This document shows, one piece after another, positions 1-11,049 of a stretch of DNA of 64,000 nucleotides. Below the pieces are notes generated by a model. The model had not been told where the DNA came from and made no database searches. It saw only the letters and a list, made by a program, of their open reading frames with translations. Position 1 is the first letter of the stretch. Every line of letters starts with the position of its first letter. Source of the DNA: Prorocentrum cordatum (taxonomy: Eukaryota > Sar > Dinophyceae > Prorocentrales > Prorocentraceae). Where the stretch lies: positions 219,501 to 283,500 of the forward strand of contig CAUYUJ010014771.1 in NCBI GenBank assembly GCA_963575745.1. The letters run 5' to 3'. The position numbers and the translations under genes are program-made.

Positions 1-1009
1 TCGAAGCCTACTCGGGTGGCCGCGCTTCCCGGGGCCAGGGCCCCGCGTTTTCGCGGCCTCCTCAGGTGTCGCCTGCGACGCCCGCGGCGGCCCAGCGATC
101 GCCGGCCCTGGCGTCGGCGCTCTGGCACTCCAGGTCGCCCTCGGCGGATCGCCCCCGCGCCTACGTGGTCGGGGCGGTGGGCGCGCAGAGGGTTCAATAG
201 CCCATGTCCGCTTGCACGATGCGCCGTGTTTTGTTCGTCCTGGTCTGATTCCAAACGGGTAGACAACAGCATGGCACATAATGCTTCGGGGAGTGGTGGG
301 ATCGCACGATTGCTGCGTTCAGGTACGCACTGGCTCCCAGCGGGCTTCTGTTCGCACTCCCAGTGCACCCTTCCTGCCCAGAGCAATATCAATGGGTCCT
401 GGGCCTGGTTATCAACTACAGCATCATGGGGCTCACGGGCGGTACAACGTGGACATTGCTTGTTGGATGGAAGACCCGTTCGGGTAATTCCGGAATGTCA
501 CTCGTGATAGCCCTTGGAATATTCTCGGGACGTTCTGCAGATTTGTCGGCGTGCCAGCTGCATCATTCGGGAAAGATGGTCTCCAGCATTCGTGATTTGC
601 ACCTGGGAGCCCATTCCCAGACCAGAGCCACTGGGTAGCCATACGGGATCTGGGTGAAGACTTGCGCAACCTACATTTTTGTTGCGTCGGCGGCTGGGCA
701 GAGCAACTGCGCTGGCGGAAGAGCGAACCAAACGGGGGCACCGTTGTAGCGAATTGCGCCACAATGCAAGGAACATGGAAAAAGAAGGGAATGGCGGCCG
801 AAGGAGGGGGAGGAGGAGCGAGGGCCGCTCAGGGCGACGGGTCACACCCGGAGCGAGAGGCGCGGCCGGCCCCGCCGGCAGACTGTGGACTTACAGGCGC
901 GCCGGGTTCGAGAGAGGCATTGGGTCCAGTGACTCCAGCCCGCGGACACGAGAGGTCCGAGGACGCAGGGGATCCGGGAGGGCCGAGGAAGTATACGGTC
1001 GGGATTTTT
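1..1009. other. GC-rich sequence without a recognised gene
   Basis: I see no conserved motif, tandem array or element ends here. The open frames on both strands are arginine- and proline-rich translations typical of GC-rich noncoding DNA and overlap one another, so none is called as a gene. Confidence 0.5.
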
Positions 1010-1137
1010 TGATTCGCGTGTCGCGCCGCCGGCTCTGGCCCACCACGCGTCGACGCGACACGCTAACCCCCAGGCGTCAACGCCCCGAGCCTTTCCCAGT
1101 CTCCCGCCCCGCGGAGCGGAGCGACACGCTAGCGCCA
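1010..1137 (+). repeat. Dispersed repeat family A, copy 1 (partial)
   Basis: This stretch resembles 7596-7796 and 41935-42120. Shared blocks in the same order are GCGTGTCG near the start, a CCAGGCGTC/CCCGAGCCTT block, and GAGCGGAGCGACACGC near the end. This copy lacks the last ~60 bp seen in the other two. Confidence 0.65.
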
Positions 1138-1248
1138 AATTGTTTTGTTTTGTGCTTGCGCAAGAGGTCGCCCTATGGCTCATTCAGAAAAGAGCAGAAT
1201 CCAGACCCTGGGCGTCATGCTTTGTTCCACGATGTCGACCCCTAAAGT

Positions 1249-1388
1249 TGTCAACCTATCCCCCGGGACCGCTTTTCATCCTGAGTCGTTTTTTGATTGT
1301 CCCGAGGCCCGGTATATGGGCCCCCAGAGCTCGAAAATTGCAGAAAACCTCCCGTCGCGTTTTTTCATCACGCGAGGGGGTCTTTGAA
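1249..1388 (+). repeat. Dispersed repeat family B, + copy
   Basis: One of eleven copies of a ~130-190 bp family. Diagnostic blocks in order are a CTCGACCACTCCCC-like start, CATCCTGAGTCGTTTTTTG, CCCGAGGCCCGG, GGGCCCCCAGAG..CGAAAA, and CTCCCGTCGCGTTTTTTCAT followed by GCGAGGGGGTCTT. Confidence 0.75.
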
Positions 1389-1917
1389 GGGGGAGGAAGG
1401 AGAAGAACAGGAGAAGGCAACAGCAGCAGCAGCAGCAGCAGCAGGGAGCAGTACAGGCGCAGCCAGTCGCCAGCAGCTACCGCCGATGCTCGCCCATAGG
1501 TTCCGCGACCTTCAGGCCCGGGAGGCGGCCGAGCGGAGCGCGGCGCCGAGCCGGCGCTGTAACTGCCGGCGCTTCCCCCCGATTGGGAGGCGCCAGCTCC
1601 TCGGCGGCGCGGCCGCCGGCCCGCCGCCGCCACCTCCACCAGCCCGCGGGAGATTCCTCCACCGGCTCCGGGCTGGGAGGTCGTCCCGCCGGCGGGACCG
1701 CGGATGCCGTCGCCGCGGCCGCCTCCGCCAGTCCTTCAACCTCCACCATGGCACCGGGTGCGACCCGGGAGGGATCTCCCCGGGGTGCCCTGGGAGGGCC
1801 GCCGTTTCGATCTCGACCCTCGACCATGCAGGGCGGGCGCCCTCGAAGAAGGGAGAAACAAGCCGGCAGCTCCCCAGACCTCCGACTTCATGATCTTTCA
1901 CATCGTCGACCCCCAGT
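1389..1917. other. CAG microsatellite and GC-rich DNA, no gene recognised
   Basis: An uninterrupted CAG/GCA run lies at about 1420-1443, preceded by purine-rich sequence. The remainder is very GC-rich with overlapping low-complexity open frames on both strands; nothing gene-like was recognised. Confidence 0.5.
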
Positions 1918-2057
1918 TGTCTCGACCCACTCCCCAGGATCGGTTCTTCGTCCCGAGTCGTATTTGGACGGTCCCGAGGTCCTGTGAGGGCCCCCAGGGG
2001 CCGAGAATAACGAAAAATCTCCCGTCGTGATTTTTGTCATGGCTCGCGGGAGTCTGG
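1918..2057 (+). repeat. Dispersed repeat family B, + copy
   Basis: A well preserved copy: TCTCGACCCACTCCCC, then CGTCCCGAGTCGTATTTGGA, GAGGGCCCCCAGGGGCCGA, and AATCTCCCGTCGTGATTTTT followed by CATGGCTCGCGGG. The 30 bp upstream (CATGATCTTT..CATCGTCGACCCCC) also recur, inverted, at 33320-33365 and 29540-29590. Confidence 0.8.
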
Positions 2058-2949
2058 GTCGCTCTCAGCTGCCGCTGCGCGACCACCGCCGGGCCGCGCC
2101 CGCGGCTGGAGGGTCCGCTCTCGCCTCGACCTTCACGGGGGGCACCCTGGGAGCGCCTTGGGAGGGGGGGGCCTCGACCTCTGCCAGGCGCGCCTTGGGA
2201 GGGGGGGGGGGTTGCTGCTGGAGGACGTCGTGAGCGAATCCGAGAATTCGCCCGCGTCCAGAGGGCACGCTGCTGGCGGCATCCGGGTTGTCGCCGGCCC
2301 CCGCGCCTCCGCTCGGTCCGCGCCGGGATGCCCTTCCGTCGCGGGCTGACGCTCCAGCAGCGCCCCGAAGCGCGCTGTAGCAGCAGTCGCGCCGCTGCCG
2401 CGCCGCCGCCACGCCGTCGGCAGCGCCGTCGCTACCCAGAGCGCCGCTGGCCTCCGCCGCGGGGCCTGCCTCTGAGGACGGAGCCACTGGTCCCGGCGCC
2501 GCTGCGGCAGGGGTCCACCTGCTCCACCTCCGGCGGCAGAGCCGCGAGCAGCTCAAGCTCCGAAGCCGGGGACTCGGGGGAAAGGATGTGCAAACGTTCC
2601 CGACTGTACAGGCGGTGGTGGGACGCGGGCACGAGCGGGTGCTGAGCTCCAGCAGGATTCACACTCGAATGAGCGCATAGTGAAATAATATCAAAGTAGA
2701 GAGGAGAGGGAGGCTCCATTTCCTAGCACTCCTCGAAGAGGTCCTTGATGTGGAGCTGGCCTCCTGAGGCCGCCCACGAGGAGGTAGGAGGCAGGATGGA
2801 GGAGGGTCGGAGGGAGGGACGGAGGTATTGAAGGAGCAGAAGGGTACCTGGTCGAATTTGATCAGCGACTTGTGTGTGTGGCGATCCAGCCTGGAGGACG
2901 ACAACAAGTAACAGGCGTATGACGGAGGGGGAGGATGAGTAAAGGTGGG
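2058..2949. other. GC-rich sequence without a recognised gene
   Basis: No conserved gene or element was recognised. Between 2180 and 2560 the sequence is a run of GCC/CGC-type triplets that opens several overlapping frames on both strands. Confidence 0.5.
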
Positions 2950-3412
2950 GGGATGGGGAGGAGGAGGAGGAGGAGGAGGAGGAGGAGGAGGAGGAGGAGG
3001 AGAAGGAGGAGGAGGAGGAGGAGGAGGAGGTTGAGGACAAGTAGGAGGAGGAGCATGAGGAGGAGGAGCAGGAAGAGGAGGAGGAGAAGGAGGGGGGGGA
3101 GGAGGAGGAAGAGGATAATGAAAAGGGCAGAAGGGCTAGAATCGGGGAGAAAAGTACGATTGGGTAGGATGAGAAGCGGGACGAGGTGGACGACGAGCAG
3201 GACAAGGAGGCCGATGGGGGGCGGTGGCGAGGCGAAGGGGGGATAATGTAAACAGTAAGAAGAGGAGGGACGGCAGGAGGAGCAGAAGGACAGAGAGGAA
3301 GAGGAGACGGATGGGGGAGGAGGGAAGGCAGGGAGAAAGGGGGAGGAGGAGGTGGAGGAGGAGGAGGAGGAGGAGGAGGAGGAGGAGGAGGAGGGGGTGG
3401 AGGGGGAGGAGT
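2950..3412 (+). repeat. (GGA)n microsatellite, two tracts
   Basis: GGA/GAG triplets dominate 2955-3115 and again 3340-3402, with purine-rich sequence between. Translations are polyarginine, polyglutamate/glycine or, on the minus strand, polyserine/proline/leucine, which explains the long open frames; they are not evidence of genes. Confidence 0.95.
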
Positions 3413-3867
3413 GGCCGCCCTGGGGCCATCTTCGCGCCGCCCTTGGGCCACTTTGGGACCATCTCTGCGGCGGCCATAGGGCCACGAGAACGACGTGCAG
3501 AACCGGGGTCAGCTGCGCGGACGCGTGCGTGCAGGCTGCCCGCGCAAGGGCGCGTGAGCGCCCTCCCTTCTTTACGGTGCCCCGCGCAAGCAGTTTGCGC
3601 GAGCCGCCGCGTAGGGTCGCCATGCCGTCATGCGTGGGAGGGGCATCGGGGCATCTTGGGGCAGCTGGAGGGGCAGGTCAAGCCCTCGCTGCTGGGCAGC
3701 GGCAGCGCCGCTGGCACCAAAGCGCACGGCTTCGCGGCCGCAGCCCCTCCGCTCTGTGCGACGGGCCGGGCTCGGGGCGAGCCAGGCGCAACAGAAGGGG
3801 AGCAGTTGGGGAGATCGGCGAGGAGCCTAGATATCCTGCGGCTCGATTAGACATCGAGATGGCGGTG
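3413..3867. other. GC-rich spacer, no gene recognised
   Basis: No array or recognisable coding sequence. Short CGCGCAAG-like strings recur around 3540-3600 but do not form a regular repeat. Confidence 0.45.
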
Positions 3868-3990
3868 TTTTCGTACTCTTTGCCTTCGGGGGCCAGTTTT
3901 CGGGCCCAGGGAACATCAGAAAGCAGCTCAGGGCTAAAAGCTGGCCCCGGAGAAAAGGTCCAGAGGTTTGGGAGCCCATGTCTCGACCAA
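3868..3990 (-). repeat. Dispersed repeat family B, - copy
   Basis: The reverse complement carries CCTCTGGACC, TTTTCTCCGGGGCCAGCTTT, CCCTGAGCTGCTTTCTGATG and GGGCCCGAAAACTGGCCCCC in the family order. It is more diverged than the copy at 56820-57012, which it resembles most. Confidence 0.6.
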
Positions 3991-4687
3991 ATCGGGCTGC
4001 CGGCTATCGGGGAGGAGAACGAAGCCGCGCGGACGACCTCGAGCAGGACGTTTCGCGTGCCCATGTGATCTCCACGTGCGGCACTGGAGGGTGGGTCAGA
4101 AGAGATCGCCCCTTCTCGAGTGGGCATCCAGGCGAGAGTGTTGATTTTATCCTCACGAGTCCGCAAACATGGTCGCGCACGTATGCACGCATTAACTTTT
4201 TTTCTGCGGGCATACAATGGCTGATCGGGTTGGCGACAGGCACACTCCCTTTCATGCCTATCGCTAATTAAGGACAAACATCGAGCGCAGTAGGACACTG
4301 GGACACTAGGACCCAGCAGCACATCGTGAAGTGGCGTATGGAAGACGACTTGGTTCTGGGGATCAGAGACCGTTCGAAACGAACGAGTGGCACATCATAT
4401 ATCTTTGCGCGAGACGCGGCATTTACTCCATGCGGCGTCTGGTAGTGGGGGAGGGCGTCCTCCCTCCTTCTTCCCAGTCATACCCGTACTCCCTCTCCCC
4501 CTCGGTCTACTCTTCCGTCTCCTCGCCCTCTCCCTGGTCCTTCCCTTGCCCTCCTCCACGCCCTTCTCTCTCTGCTCCTTATCATCCTCCTGAGACTCTT
4601 GACAACTGCCAGGCTGGCCATCGGCGCCGGCCCCCAGATGCGTCAGAGATCCGATGCCTTGATCTGTTAAATGCGGGGCCCCCGGAA
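3991..4687. other. No gene recognised; pyrimidine tract at 4460-4600
   Basis: A lower-GC stretch (4130-4400) followed by a CT-rich tract. Open frames are short and overlapping. No recognisable domain, RNA gene or element ends. Confidence 0.45.
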
Positions 4688-4810
4688 GTCCCGACCCTCT
4701 CCCCGGTCCTGGGTCTCCATCCTGAGTCGTCTTGCTCACAGTCCCAGGGCCCAGCGAGGGCCGCCAGGGGCCGAAAACGGGGACAAAACGCAGCCGTCCC
4801 GATGTTGTCC
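4688..4810 (+). repeat. Dispersed repeat family B, + copy
   Basis: Blocks GACCCTCTCCCCGGTCCTGG, CATCCTGAGTCGTCTTGCTC, CAGTCCCAGGGCCCAGCGAG, GGCCGCCAGGGGCCGAAAAC and GCAGCCGTCCCG match the family order. Confidence 0.7.
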
Positions 4811-5550
4811 ATACGCTGGAGGTCTGGGCCCTTCTTCCTCCCCTCGGCGGAGGAGGCCTCGTCCCAGGCGCGCAGTGGTGCGCCCTCGTCAGCTGCCGCT
4901 GCCGCTGGACCGCCGCCTGCTCTCATCGCGGTGTGTTCCTCCGTCGAGACAGTCGACATGGAGAGGTCCGCCAGGCCGAGGGGGCTTGTGAGGAGTGGAG
5001 GAGGCAGAGGATCCTTCCTGTACGCTCGTCTCCTCCTCGACGGGCGGGTCACGTGACAGGGCGGCTGTCCAGCGCCAGAGCCATGGGGGCAGCGACCAGG
5101 GCAGGTGCGTGGCAGTGGCAGCGCGCTCCGCCGATGCAGGGCATCTCCACCGCACCGAGCGTGGCCGCCCGCCGGGCGGCGCAGCAGCCGGCGGCCGACG
5201 CGGCCGCCGTGGGCCCCCGCGCGTGCTTCGGCTAGCCCGTGCCCTCCGCAGGGAGGCGGGCGTGAAGGCACCGAGCCTGGCGCTCAGAGGGGCAGCAGGC
5301 ACCGATGCCGCCATGCCGTGTCCTCGTTTTCGCCCTGTTGGGGCCCCCCCCCGCCGCCACGGCCGGATTCTTCTCATGTGAGCTCGGGCGGAACGCACCC
5401 CAGGAGAGATCCTGGGCAGAAGGCGCCCCGGGCAGAACGTACCGCAGGGAGTGGCGGCATCGGTACGGTCCGGGCCTCCCATAGTGCGCACCCTCTCTCC
5501 AGGGCGGGCGCCAAGACGCGCGCCCCCTTCCAGGATTCGGTCACGCGCGC
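4811..5550. other. GC-rich sequence without a recognised gene
   Basis: Nothing recognised on either strand. Frames are open by GC bias only. Confidence 0.45.
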
Positions 5551-5747
5551 GAGTGATTCTTCGCAGGAGTGACCTCTTGATGGTCCCCTTGGGCGTCGCG
5601 TAATGGCTGCAGAAAGGGGTCCCCCAGTTATCGCCCCCCCATGAAGCGACACCCAATCCCTCCCAGCATTGGCTGTGGGGTTGAGTTTGGTCTCCCCGCG
5701 GCCCCCCACAGCCGCGCACCAAAGCTCACCCTCGCCTGGTGCCACTC
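5551..5747. mobile_element. TIR foldback element, family M8 (copy 1), with a nested inner hairpin
   Basis: The left end (GAGTGATTC..GGAGTGACCTCTTGATGG) is the approximate reverse complement of the right end (GCGCACCAAAGCTCACCCTC..GGTGCCACTC). The same two ends bound the element at 37550-37719. Inside, GGGCGTCGCGTAATGG (about 5588) and CCATGAAGCGACACCC (ending about 5654) form a second inverted pair resembling family M1, suggesting nesting. No coding capacity is visible, as expected for a MITE. Confidence 0.6.
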
Positions 5748-5869
5748 TTGCGTGCGGCCGAAAAACTGGCTTGCAGCGCCCCCGAGAGAAGATCACGCTG
5801 GGCGCGTTCTCGGTTTTCTCGCCGTCGTGGTGGGTGGGCGCTTCCGGGCCCAGGTGCTGTCGAAGATTT

Positions 5870-6051
5870 TGGGCGTCGCATAATGGGGGGGGGCGATGAA
5901 TTGGGGGGCAGCGAGGGCTAAAGAAAAGAGACCCTTGGGGGCCCCTAATGGGGTCTTTTAGGGCCCAACAGGGATACTCTGGGGCCCGAGAAGTGCACCT
6001 TTCTTCCCCTCATTTATCGCCCCTCCCCCTCATTAAGCGACGCCCAGAACT
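5870..6051. mobile_element. TIR foldback element, family M1 (copy at 5870)
   Basis: The left end GGGCGTCGCATAATGG plus a G-run and GCGATGAAT is matched by the reverse complement of the right end (GGGCGTCGCTTAATGAGGGG..GCGATAAATGAGGGG), giving ~40-bp imperfect TIRs. The interior has short palindromes such as GGGCTAAAG..CTTTTAGGGCCC. A related element lies at 21911-22082. No clear target-site duplication was found. Confidence 0.75.
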
Positions 6052-7082
6052 GCTCGTGACGAAACAGTGGTCTCAGGGGCTACAGGGTCGGGAGTCCCGG
6101 GGGCCCAGGCCGATAGCGAAAAGAAAGGCTCGACGTGGGAGGCTCTGGGGCTCGTTCTCGGACCCCGCCGGTGTGGGCCGAGGTTGGATCATCGGCACCG
6201 CATCGGACGGGTCTAGGAGGAGGATGAATCCGTTACAGAGCGTTCGAGTCTATGGAGCCGTTTCGAGTCATCGAGGCACATCGTCATAGTATACCCTTGA
6301 ACGTCCAGAGATGTGCCATTTTAGGGCTTCTTTCGGGCATGGCAACATTGCAAGCATCGGGAAGGGTTGCGTTCGTCGGGTCGTTAGCAACAGCACCCGT
6401 CAGTGGATTCCCCGCGGGGCGCTGATTGGAGCCGAGTAGTTTTGGCATGTGGTCAGAGGCGTCGGAGGTCCGCAGGGTGGGGGGCTCACGCGAGCCTCTG
6501 AGCCACACGCTCGGGGCCCGCTCAAAGAGCTTGAGTACATCACCCCCGGACGCTTCCCTGAGGACGCCCCGCTGGGCCTTCCTCCCGCACGCGCCTCCTG
6601 GTTCCAGTTCCTTTTTGAGCCCGGGTCACCCGCGGGGGCGCGAAAGCAGTCGCGCGCCGCGGTCTGCGGCCAGAGCGGCGGCCCTTCTCCAAGGGGGCGG
6701 CGCGGGGGCGCGAAGATCATCGTGCGGCTCACACCGCGGGACGCGACGGGCGAAGCTAAGGGACCCAGTGACCAGTCCTCCCTCCACCCGCCAACCCGCA
6801 CATGGTGTCCCCTGGAGGGGCTCCTCCCTCCCCCCCCCCCCTTTTGAGCCTCCTCCCACAAGTGCTGCTGGGGCCCCGCGAGGCCTGCCAGGGTCCGCAC
6901 CGAACGTGCATCGCCGTCGTCGTCCTCCTCATGCTCCTCCCTTCTCACACTCATGCGCACCAAGGCACGGAGGATGGGGAACAGCCTTCTGGAGGCTGTA
7001 GCACAGTTGTCGCGGTTCTCCCACATTCACAGCCGTCCCACCGTCCTTCTGTACACGTTCAACCGCCGAGCGGGACAGTCAC
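6052..7082. other. No gene recognised
   Basis: GC-rich sequence with a C-run at about 6834-6842. Several overlapping open frames on both strands have biased composition and no recognisable domain. Confidence 0.45.
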
Positions 7083-7172
7083 TGCTGCGAGGGTCGCGAG
7101 GCCCCACTGGCGGGGGGCGCAGCGCCGATCCAAGAAATCCGCGCGGAGCTGCGACAATTTACGCTTATGTTG
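7083..7172 (+). mobile_element. Family F element, truncated copy
   Basis: Contains CAGCGCCGATCCAAGAAATC followed by CGCGCGGAGCTG and TTTACGCTTATGTT, which match the right arm of the family F element at 34915-35050. A matching left arm is largely missing. Confidence 0.6.
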
Positions 7173-7409
7173 TTTGGTTCTTCCTCTACGCCTGGGGGCT
7201 CGATCTTCGGGACCCGGGCAGGCGATGGATATATTCGGGCTCCCTGCGGGGGGGACACATATCTCAATATCCGCCGTGCCGAGGCTCCCGAGGATCGACC
7301 CCCTGGCGGTGGTGATGGAAAAGTCCCCGCCTTGAGCTAGGGTGCCACGGGGTCCGAGCTATGGCGGGGATGGGATGAGTCGCAGGTGAACTGTTCGAGA
7401 AAGAGACAA

Positions 7410-7580
7410 CTGTATGGGCTCAGGCCTGCGAGGGTCCGCGCGGATTTCTTGGATCTGCGTTGGGCCGCCCCCCCCCATGGGGCGCAGAGCGCGCCAAGAG
7501 CGGCGCCAGAGGCGCCGCCAGGGGGGTCCAGCGCAGATCCAAGAAAGCCGCGGTGACCTCCGAACGTGTTTGTTTTCGGT
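7410..7580. mobile_element. Family F TIR foldback element
   Basis: The left arm GGTCCGCGCGGATTTCTTGG plus ATCTGCGTTGG is the reverse complement, with few mismatches, of the right arm CCAGCGCAGATCCAAGAAAG plus CCGCGGTGACC. The interior is G/C-rich (GGCGCCAGAGGCGCC) and noncoding. Related copies are at 7083-7172, 34080-34180 and 34915-35050. Confidence 0.75.
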
Positions 7581-7595
7581 CAGGAGCGTTAGCTT

Positions 7596-7796
7596 AGCGT
7601 GTCGTCCCGCGGGTTTTGGTCCACAACGCTTCTGCGCGACGCGCTGTCCATTGCCTGGTCCCCAGGCGTCGACATCCCGAGTTGTTCCCATATTCCCGCC
7701 CCGCGAGGTGGAGCGACGCGCTATCCGCTTGCATGGCATAGCGTGTCTTCAGGGCCGCCGCAGCGACACGCGAAGCAAACTTTCCCGACCGTATGC
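7596..7796 (+). repeat. Dispersed repeat family A, copy 2
   Basis: Starts AGCGTGTCGTCCCGCGGG and ends near GCCGCCGCAGCGACACGC..CCCGACCGTA, in the same order as the copy at 41935-42120. The ends AGCGTGTCG and CGACACG are inverted relative to each other, so the family may be a TIR element. Confidence 0.7.
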
Positions 7797-10064
7797 GGTT
7801 TTGTGTTTTCTTCTCCTGCAGAGAGCCTCCGGCGCCGAGAGAACAAGCGAAGCCCTGCCCGTGGACCTCGTGGGCCTCGGGCTCGCGTCGGGGTGCACTC
7901 CCTGTCGTGCCTCTGGCAGGGGTTGGGGGGGCGGGAGGAGGGAGGTAGGTGGGCTCGCTCGGGAGCGGAGGGATCGCGGAGGGAGAGGGCAGGGTGTCTT
8001 CTTCCTCCCCCCTTCCTGCCCCTTTCTCCCCCTCTCTGCACTTGTTTTACGCCGGGTGAGCTTAACCTACTGAGCTGGAGCGTACCACGGATGAACAAAA
8101 AGAAAACGTGAAGCCGATTTCGGCAACGCGCGAACAATTGAGTCGAGGCCAGCGTAGAAGATTGAACGGACAGGGCAGAGGGACAAGCAAAAACAAGTAG
8201 GGCCAAAGTCTCGAAGTATACGCTAGGCTCGTCGTACTGGTAGGAGTGAGGGGGTCCGAACCAAAACGAACGATGGATAATCTAAACCCGACGACGGAGG
8301 AGCCGAACAACAAGGGAGAGACCGACATACACATACAAAGTGGCGCCTGCAACTGTAGTCGTCTCACTTCCCTGCGTTCTAATAGGAGAATGAGGTAGCT
8401 AAACAGCAAGACTGACGGTTTGTCTGTATGGTGTCCCTCGCATCCTCCTTTCCCTACCCATGACCGCCCGCCGTCCTCAAGCACAAAGAAGCATGTGCTG
8501 TGGCAAAGTGGACTCAGGAACGTAAGCTTTTAAGCTTGAGTATGTCTAAGCTGGCTCAATGTGGCATTGGCCGGCTTAACATATTAGAGCAAACGGCTGA
8601 CGCAATGTACTGTTGACAATTGGTTGCTATGAGGCTTGATCGGCTAGGCTGGTCAAGTGTTTATCCGACCGTGTTCTAGAGGCGGCTATTGCATGCGTTG
8701 GGGGCTCTCTGGATCGTCCTGGTAGCCTCCTGCTTAACTTACGTTGACTAAGCTGCATGTGAAGCTGACATTTATGCTGACGGCTGCGCAGGTGCCGAAT
8801 AAATTAACGTAGCGAAATGCTGACAAAGGCGGTACTGGATGCCCAATGCTGGTGCCGTCTGTGCTTTTCCTCATCCACCTAACCGCTGGATCATCCCCTC
8901 CAACGGCTTCCCAGTCGGATGTACGCGGCAAAGTTGGCATAACGTGCAGCGAGTGGCTTGACTGGTGCAGGCTGCAGGCATGCCCCTGGCGCATCGCACT
9001 GCCCTGGGTAGTTTGGGGTCACCGGGGTACGGGGGGGGTCCGCCCGCAGAGACTCAAGGTGGGGTGGTACAGGTTGTGCGTCCTCCTCAGATCTCCCACG
9101 CTCTAATCTTGGCCATGTGGCCCCGGCTTCAAGTCGCTGCTGCTGTAGGACAGGCAGTCAGAACATGCGTGCTAAGTCCAGGCGCCGCGAGCAAATAGAG
9201 TGCACAGGTGTGAGTTGGAGGAGCAGGCTGTGGCAGTGACAGTACTGGCTGGTGAGCTCCACCTGCCTCCCAATCCGTCAATTCACCCCCCCGTCCCTTA
9301 GTGAAGTAGGCTGATGCTTCTGCAGGCTCTGCAAAGCATCGAGGTATTGGAGACATGGGAGAGGAATCGGGAGTAAGGCTTCCCCCTGCACCTCCCAATC
9401 CTCCTCCTCCTCCTCCTCCTCCTCCGCCTCCTCCCCATTCCTCACCCTTCCTCCCCGCGTTCCTCCTTACAGGGTGAACCTGGCACGCGCCAGTGACGCT
9501 TCCATGTTCCCTCCCGTCCATAGTGTCAGCACAAGCATGTGTTCCACTGCCCCAAGTATCCGCTGGAGAGACGAGGCCCCCATGGACCTGCACGGCAGAA
9601 CTGCTTCGAGTTCAACTATTGTGCGGTTCAGGCACTGCGGGTCCTCGCCTAATGGGACCTCACGCCAGTATGAGCTCAACTGTTGTGGGTGCGGGTGCCT
9701 GCAGGTAGCGAGAGCCCCAGCTCGACCTTGGTGGCGACCTTCGGGATCCCAACCGCTACGAATCAAGCAATTGCGGAGCGTTCCCCGCCCCCTCTCCGCT
9801 ATCCTACCCCATCGCGGCTACGTCAAATCTTGAGATTCGGTACGATCAGGGCGGTCCCCCTTGGGAGTTCAACCTCCACCTGTTCCAGCACTTTACAGTC
9901 CTCGACCGTTGGAGGCTCCAGAATTCCCAGCGCTCGACCACTGCCATCCAACTATCCCACGGGCCCGGGTCGGAGGTCCGCCGTCGGGACGTGGCTCCCG
10001 CTGACGGCTGCCGTGAGGCATCCGCCGGGGGCCATATTCGTCTTCGGTGCCTAAACCCTACGAT
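7797..10064. other. 2.3 kb without a recognised gene; (TCC)n at 9400-9436
   Basis: The segment at 8500-8850 has lower GC with short palindromic strings (AAGCTTTTAAGCTT). A TCC microsatellite lies at about 9400-9436. Between 9540 and 10060 one frame contains clustered Cys and Phe/Asn residues reminiscent of 10390-10550, but stops interrupt it. No domain or RNA gene recognised. Confidence 0.4.
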
Positions 10065-10324
10065 CTCAGCCATAATGAATAGCGGCAGCCTCGCAGGTCT
10101 CGTTTCGATTCCTTTGGTTCGATTCGATTCGATTTTGATTGTTTCTGGTTCAGGTTCAATTTGACTTCGGTTTCGGGTTCGGATTCCGAAACAAATTCTT
10201 CGGTGGAGGCCAAGTAGCTTTCCGATTTCCGTCGATTCGACTTCTCCCCGATCGCCGATCCGACTTTTCGATTCGACTCTGGGTTCCCCTGCGAGCTCAA
10301 CCAGAATGAGTAGCGGCAGCCCCG
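10065..10324. repeat. 231-bp-spaced direct repeat around a GATTC-rich insert
   Basis: CTCAGCCATAATGAATAGCG (from 10065) recurs as CTCAACCAGAATGAGTAGCG (from 10296), each followed by GCAGCC and CG. The enclosed segment begins CTCGCAGG and ends CCTGCGAG, a short inverted pair, and is rich in GATTCGATT. This could be a TIR insertion or a partial tandem duplication. Confidence 0.6.
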
Positions 10325-10639
10325 AGATCTATAGCCCTCAGCGACCACTTGGAATTCTACCATCACAAGCTCAAACGTTGCGCGATCAGTGTGCCTCCCT
10401 CTCTGATCTGAATGCCAGCACGACGACCTGGAGGTCGGCCATTACGGTTCCAACGGCTGCGAGTACGGCAAGCGAGAGTTCCAGCACGATGTAGTAGTCC
10501 ACGGCAATTGGCAGCTCAACCCTTGTGGGATCAACAAGTGCAAGTGTATCACAAGACAGCTCGCCGCTTGGGCCCCACCGCCAGCCCAAACGGCGAGCAT
10601 AAATCGGGCGTAGCCCCGCACGCATTCGAATGCCCACAC
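10325..10639 (+). other. Coding-looking remnant, unrecognised
   Basis: From about 10420 to 10560 one + frame reads a cysteine- and glycine-rich stretch including CEYGKREFQHD and NWQLNPCGINKCKC. A similar FQHD-containing string appears at about 18450-18480. There is no convincing start, and the frame is lost upstream and downstream. I do not recognise the family. Confidence 0.25.
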
Positions 10640-10822
10640 TTCGTCCTCGTACTACTCGTATTCCTCCCCGTCCTCCTCCTCATCCTGACCGTCGTCAACG
10701 TCCTCCTCCTCCAATTTCTCCTCATCCTCCTCGTCCTCCTGTTCCAGCTCCTCCTCGTCGTCCTCGTCTAAGACCTCGTCCTCGTTTCACCTCTTCCTCC
10801 TCCTGCTCATCCTCCTTCGCCT
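10640..10822 (+). repeat. TCC/TCG-rich low-complexity tract
   Basis: Imperfect TCC, TCG and CTC triplets run continuously. Translations are poly-Leu, poly-Pro or poly-Ser and do not suggest a gene. Confidence 0.85.
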
Positions 10823-10827
10823 AGCAC

Positions 10828-11040
10828 CTAGGTTGCACCATAGGTTGCGCCAAAGGTTGCGTCGGCGGCCGAGAATATAATCGTCTCCTATCGGTTGCGC
10901 CATAAGTTTAAGTTGCGCCCTCGGCGGCCGAGAATATAACCGTCTCCTATCGGTTGCGCCATAGGTTGCGCCATCGGCGGCCGAGAACAAAACCGCCTCC
11001 TATCGGTTGCGTCATAGGTTGTGCCCTCGGCGGCCGATAA
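10828..11040 (+). repeat. 53-bp satellite, left block
   Basis: About four units of the repeat best seen at 17470-18023. The unit contains GGTTGCGCCATA, GGTTGCGCC, the near-palindrome CTCGGCGGCCGAGA and ACCGTCTCCTATC. The units here are more diverged and include short deletions, and they point the same way as the right block. Confidence 0.85.
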
Positions 11041-11049
11041 GAAAGAGCG

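Noticed and set aside
2723-3623. Ser/Pro/Leu-rich minus frames of ~250 codons
   Set aside because: Complement of the GGA microsatellite; single-residue runs.
10110-10135. GGTTCGATTCGATTC as a tRNA or SINE B box
   Set aside because: It sits in a GATTC-rich low-complexity segment with no matching A box or cloverleaf.
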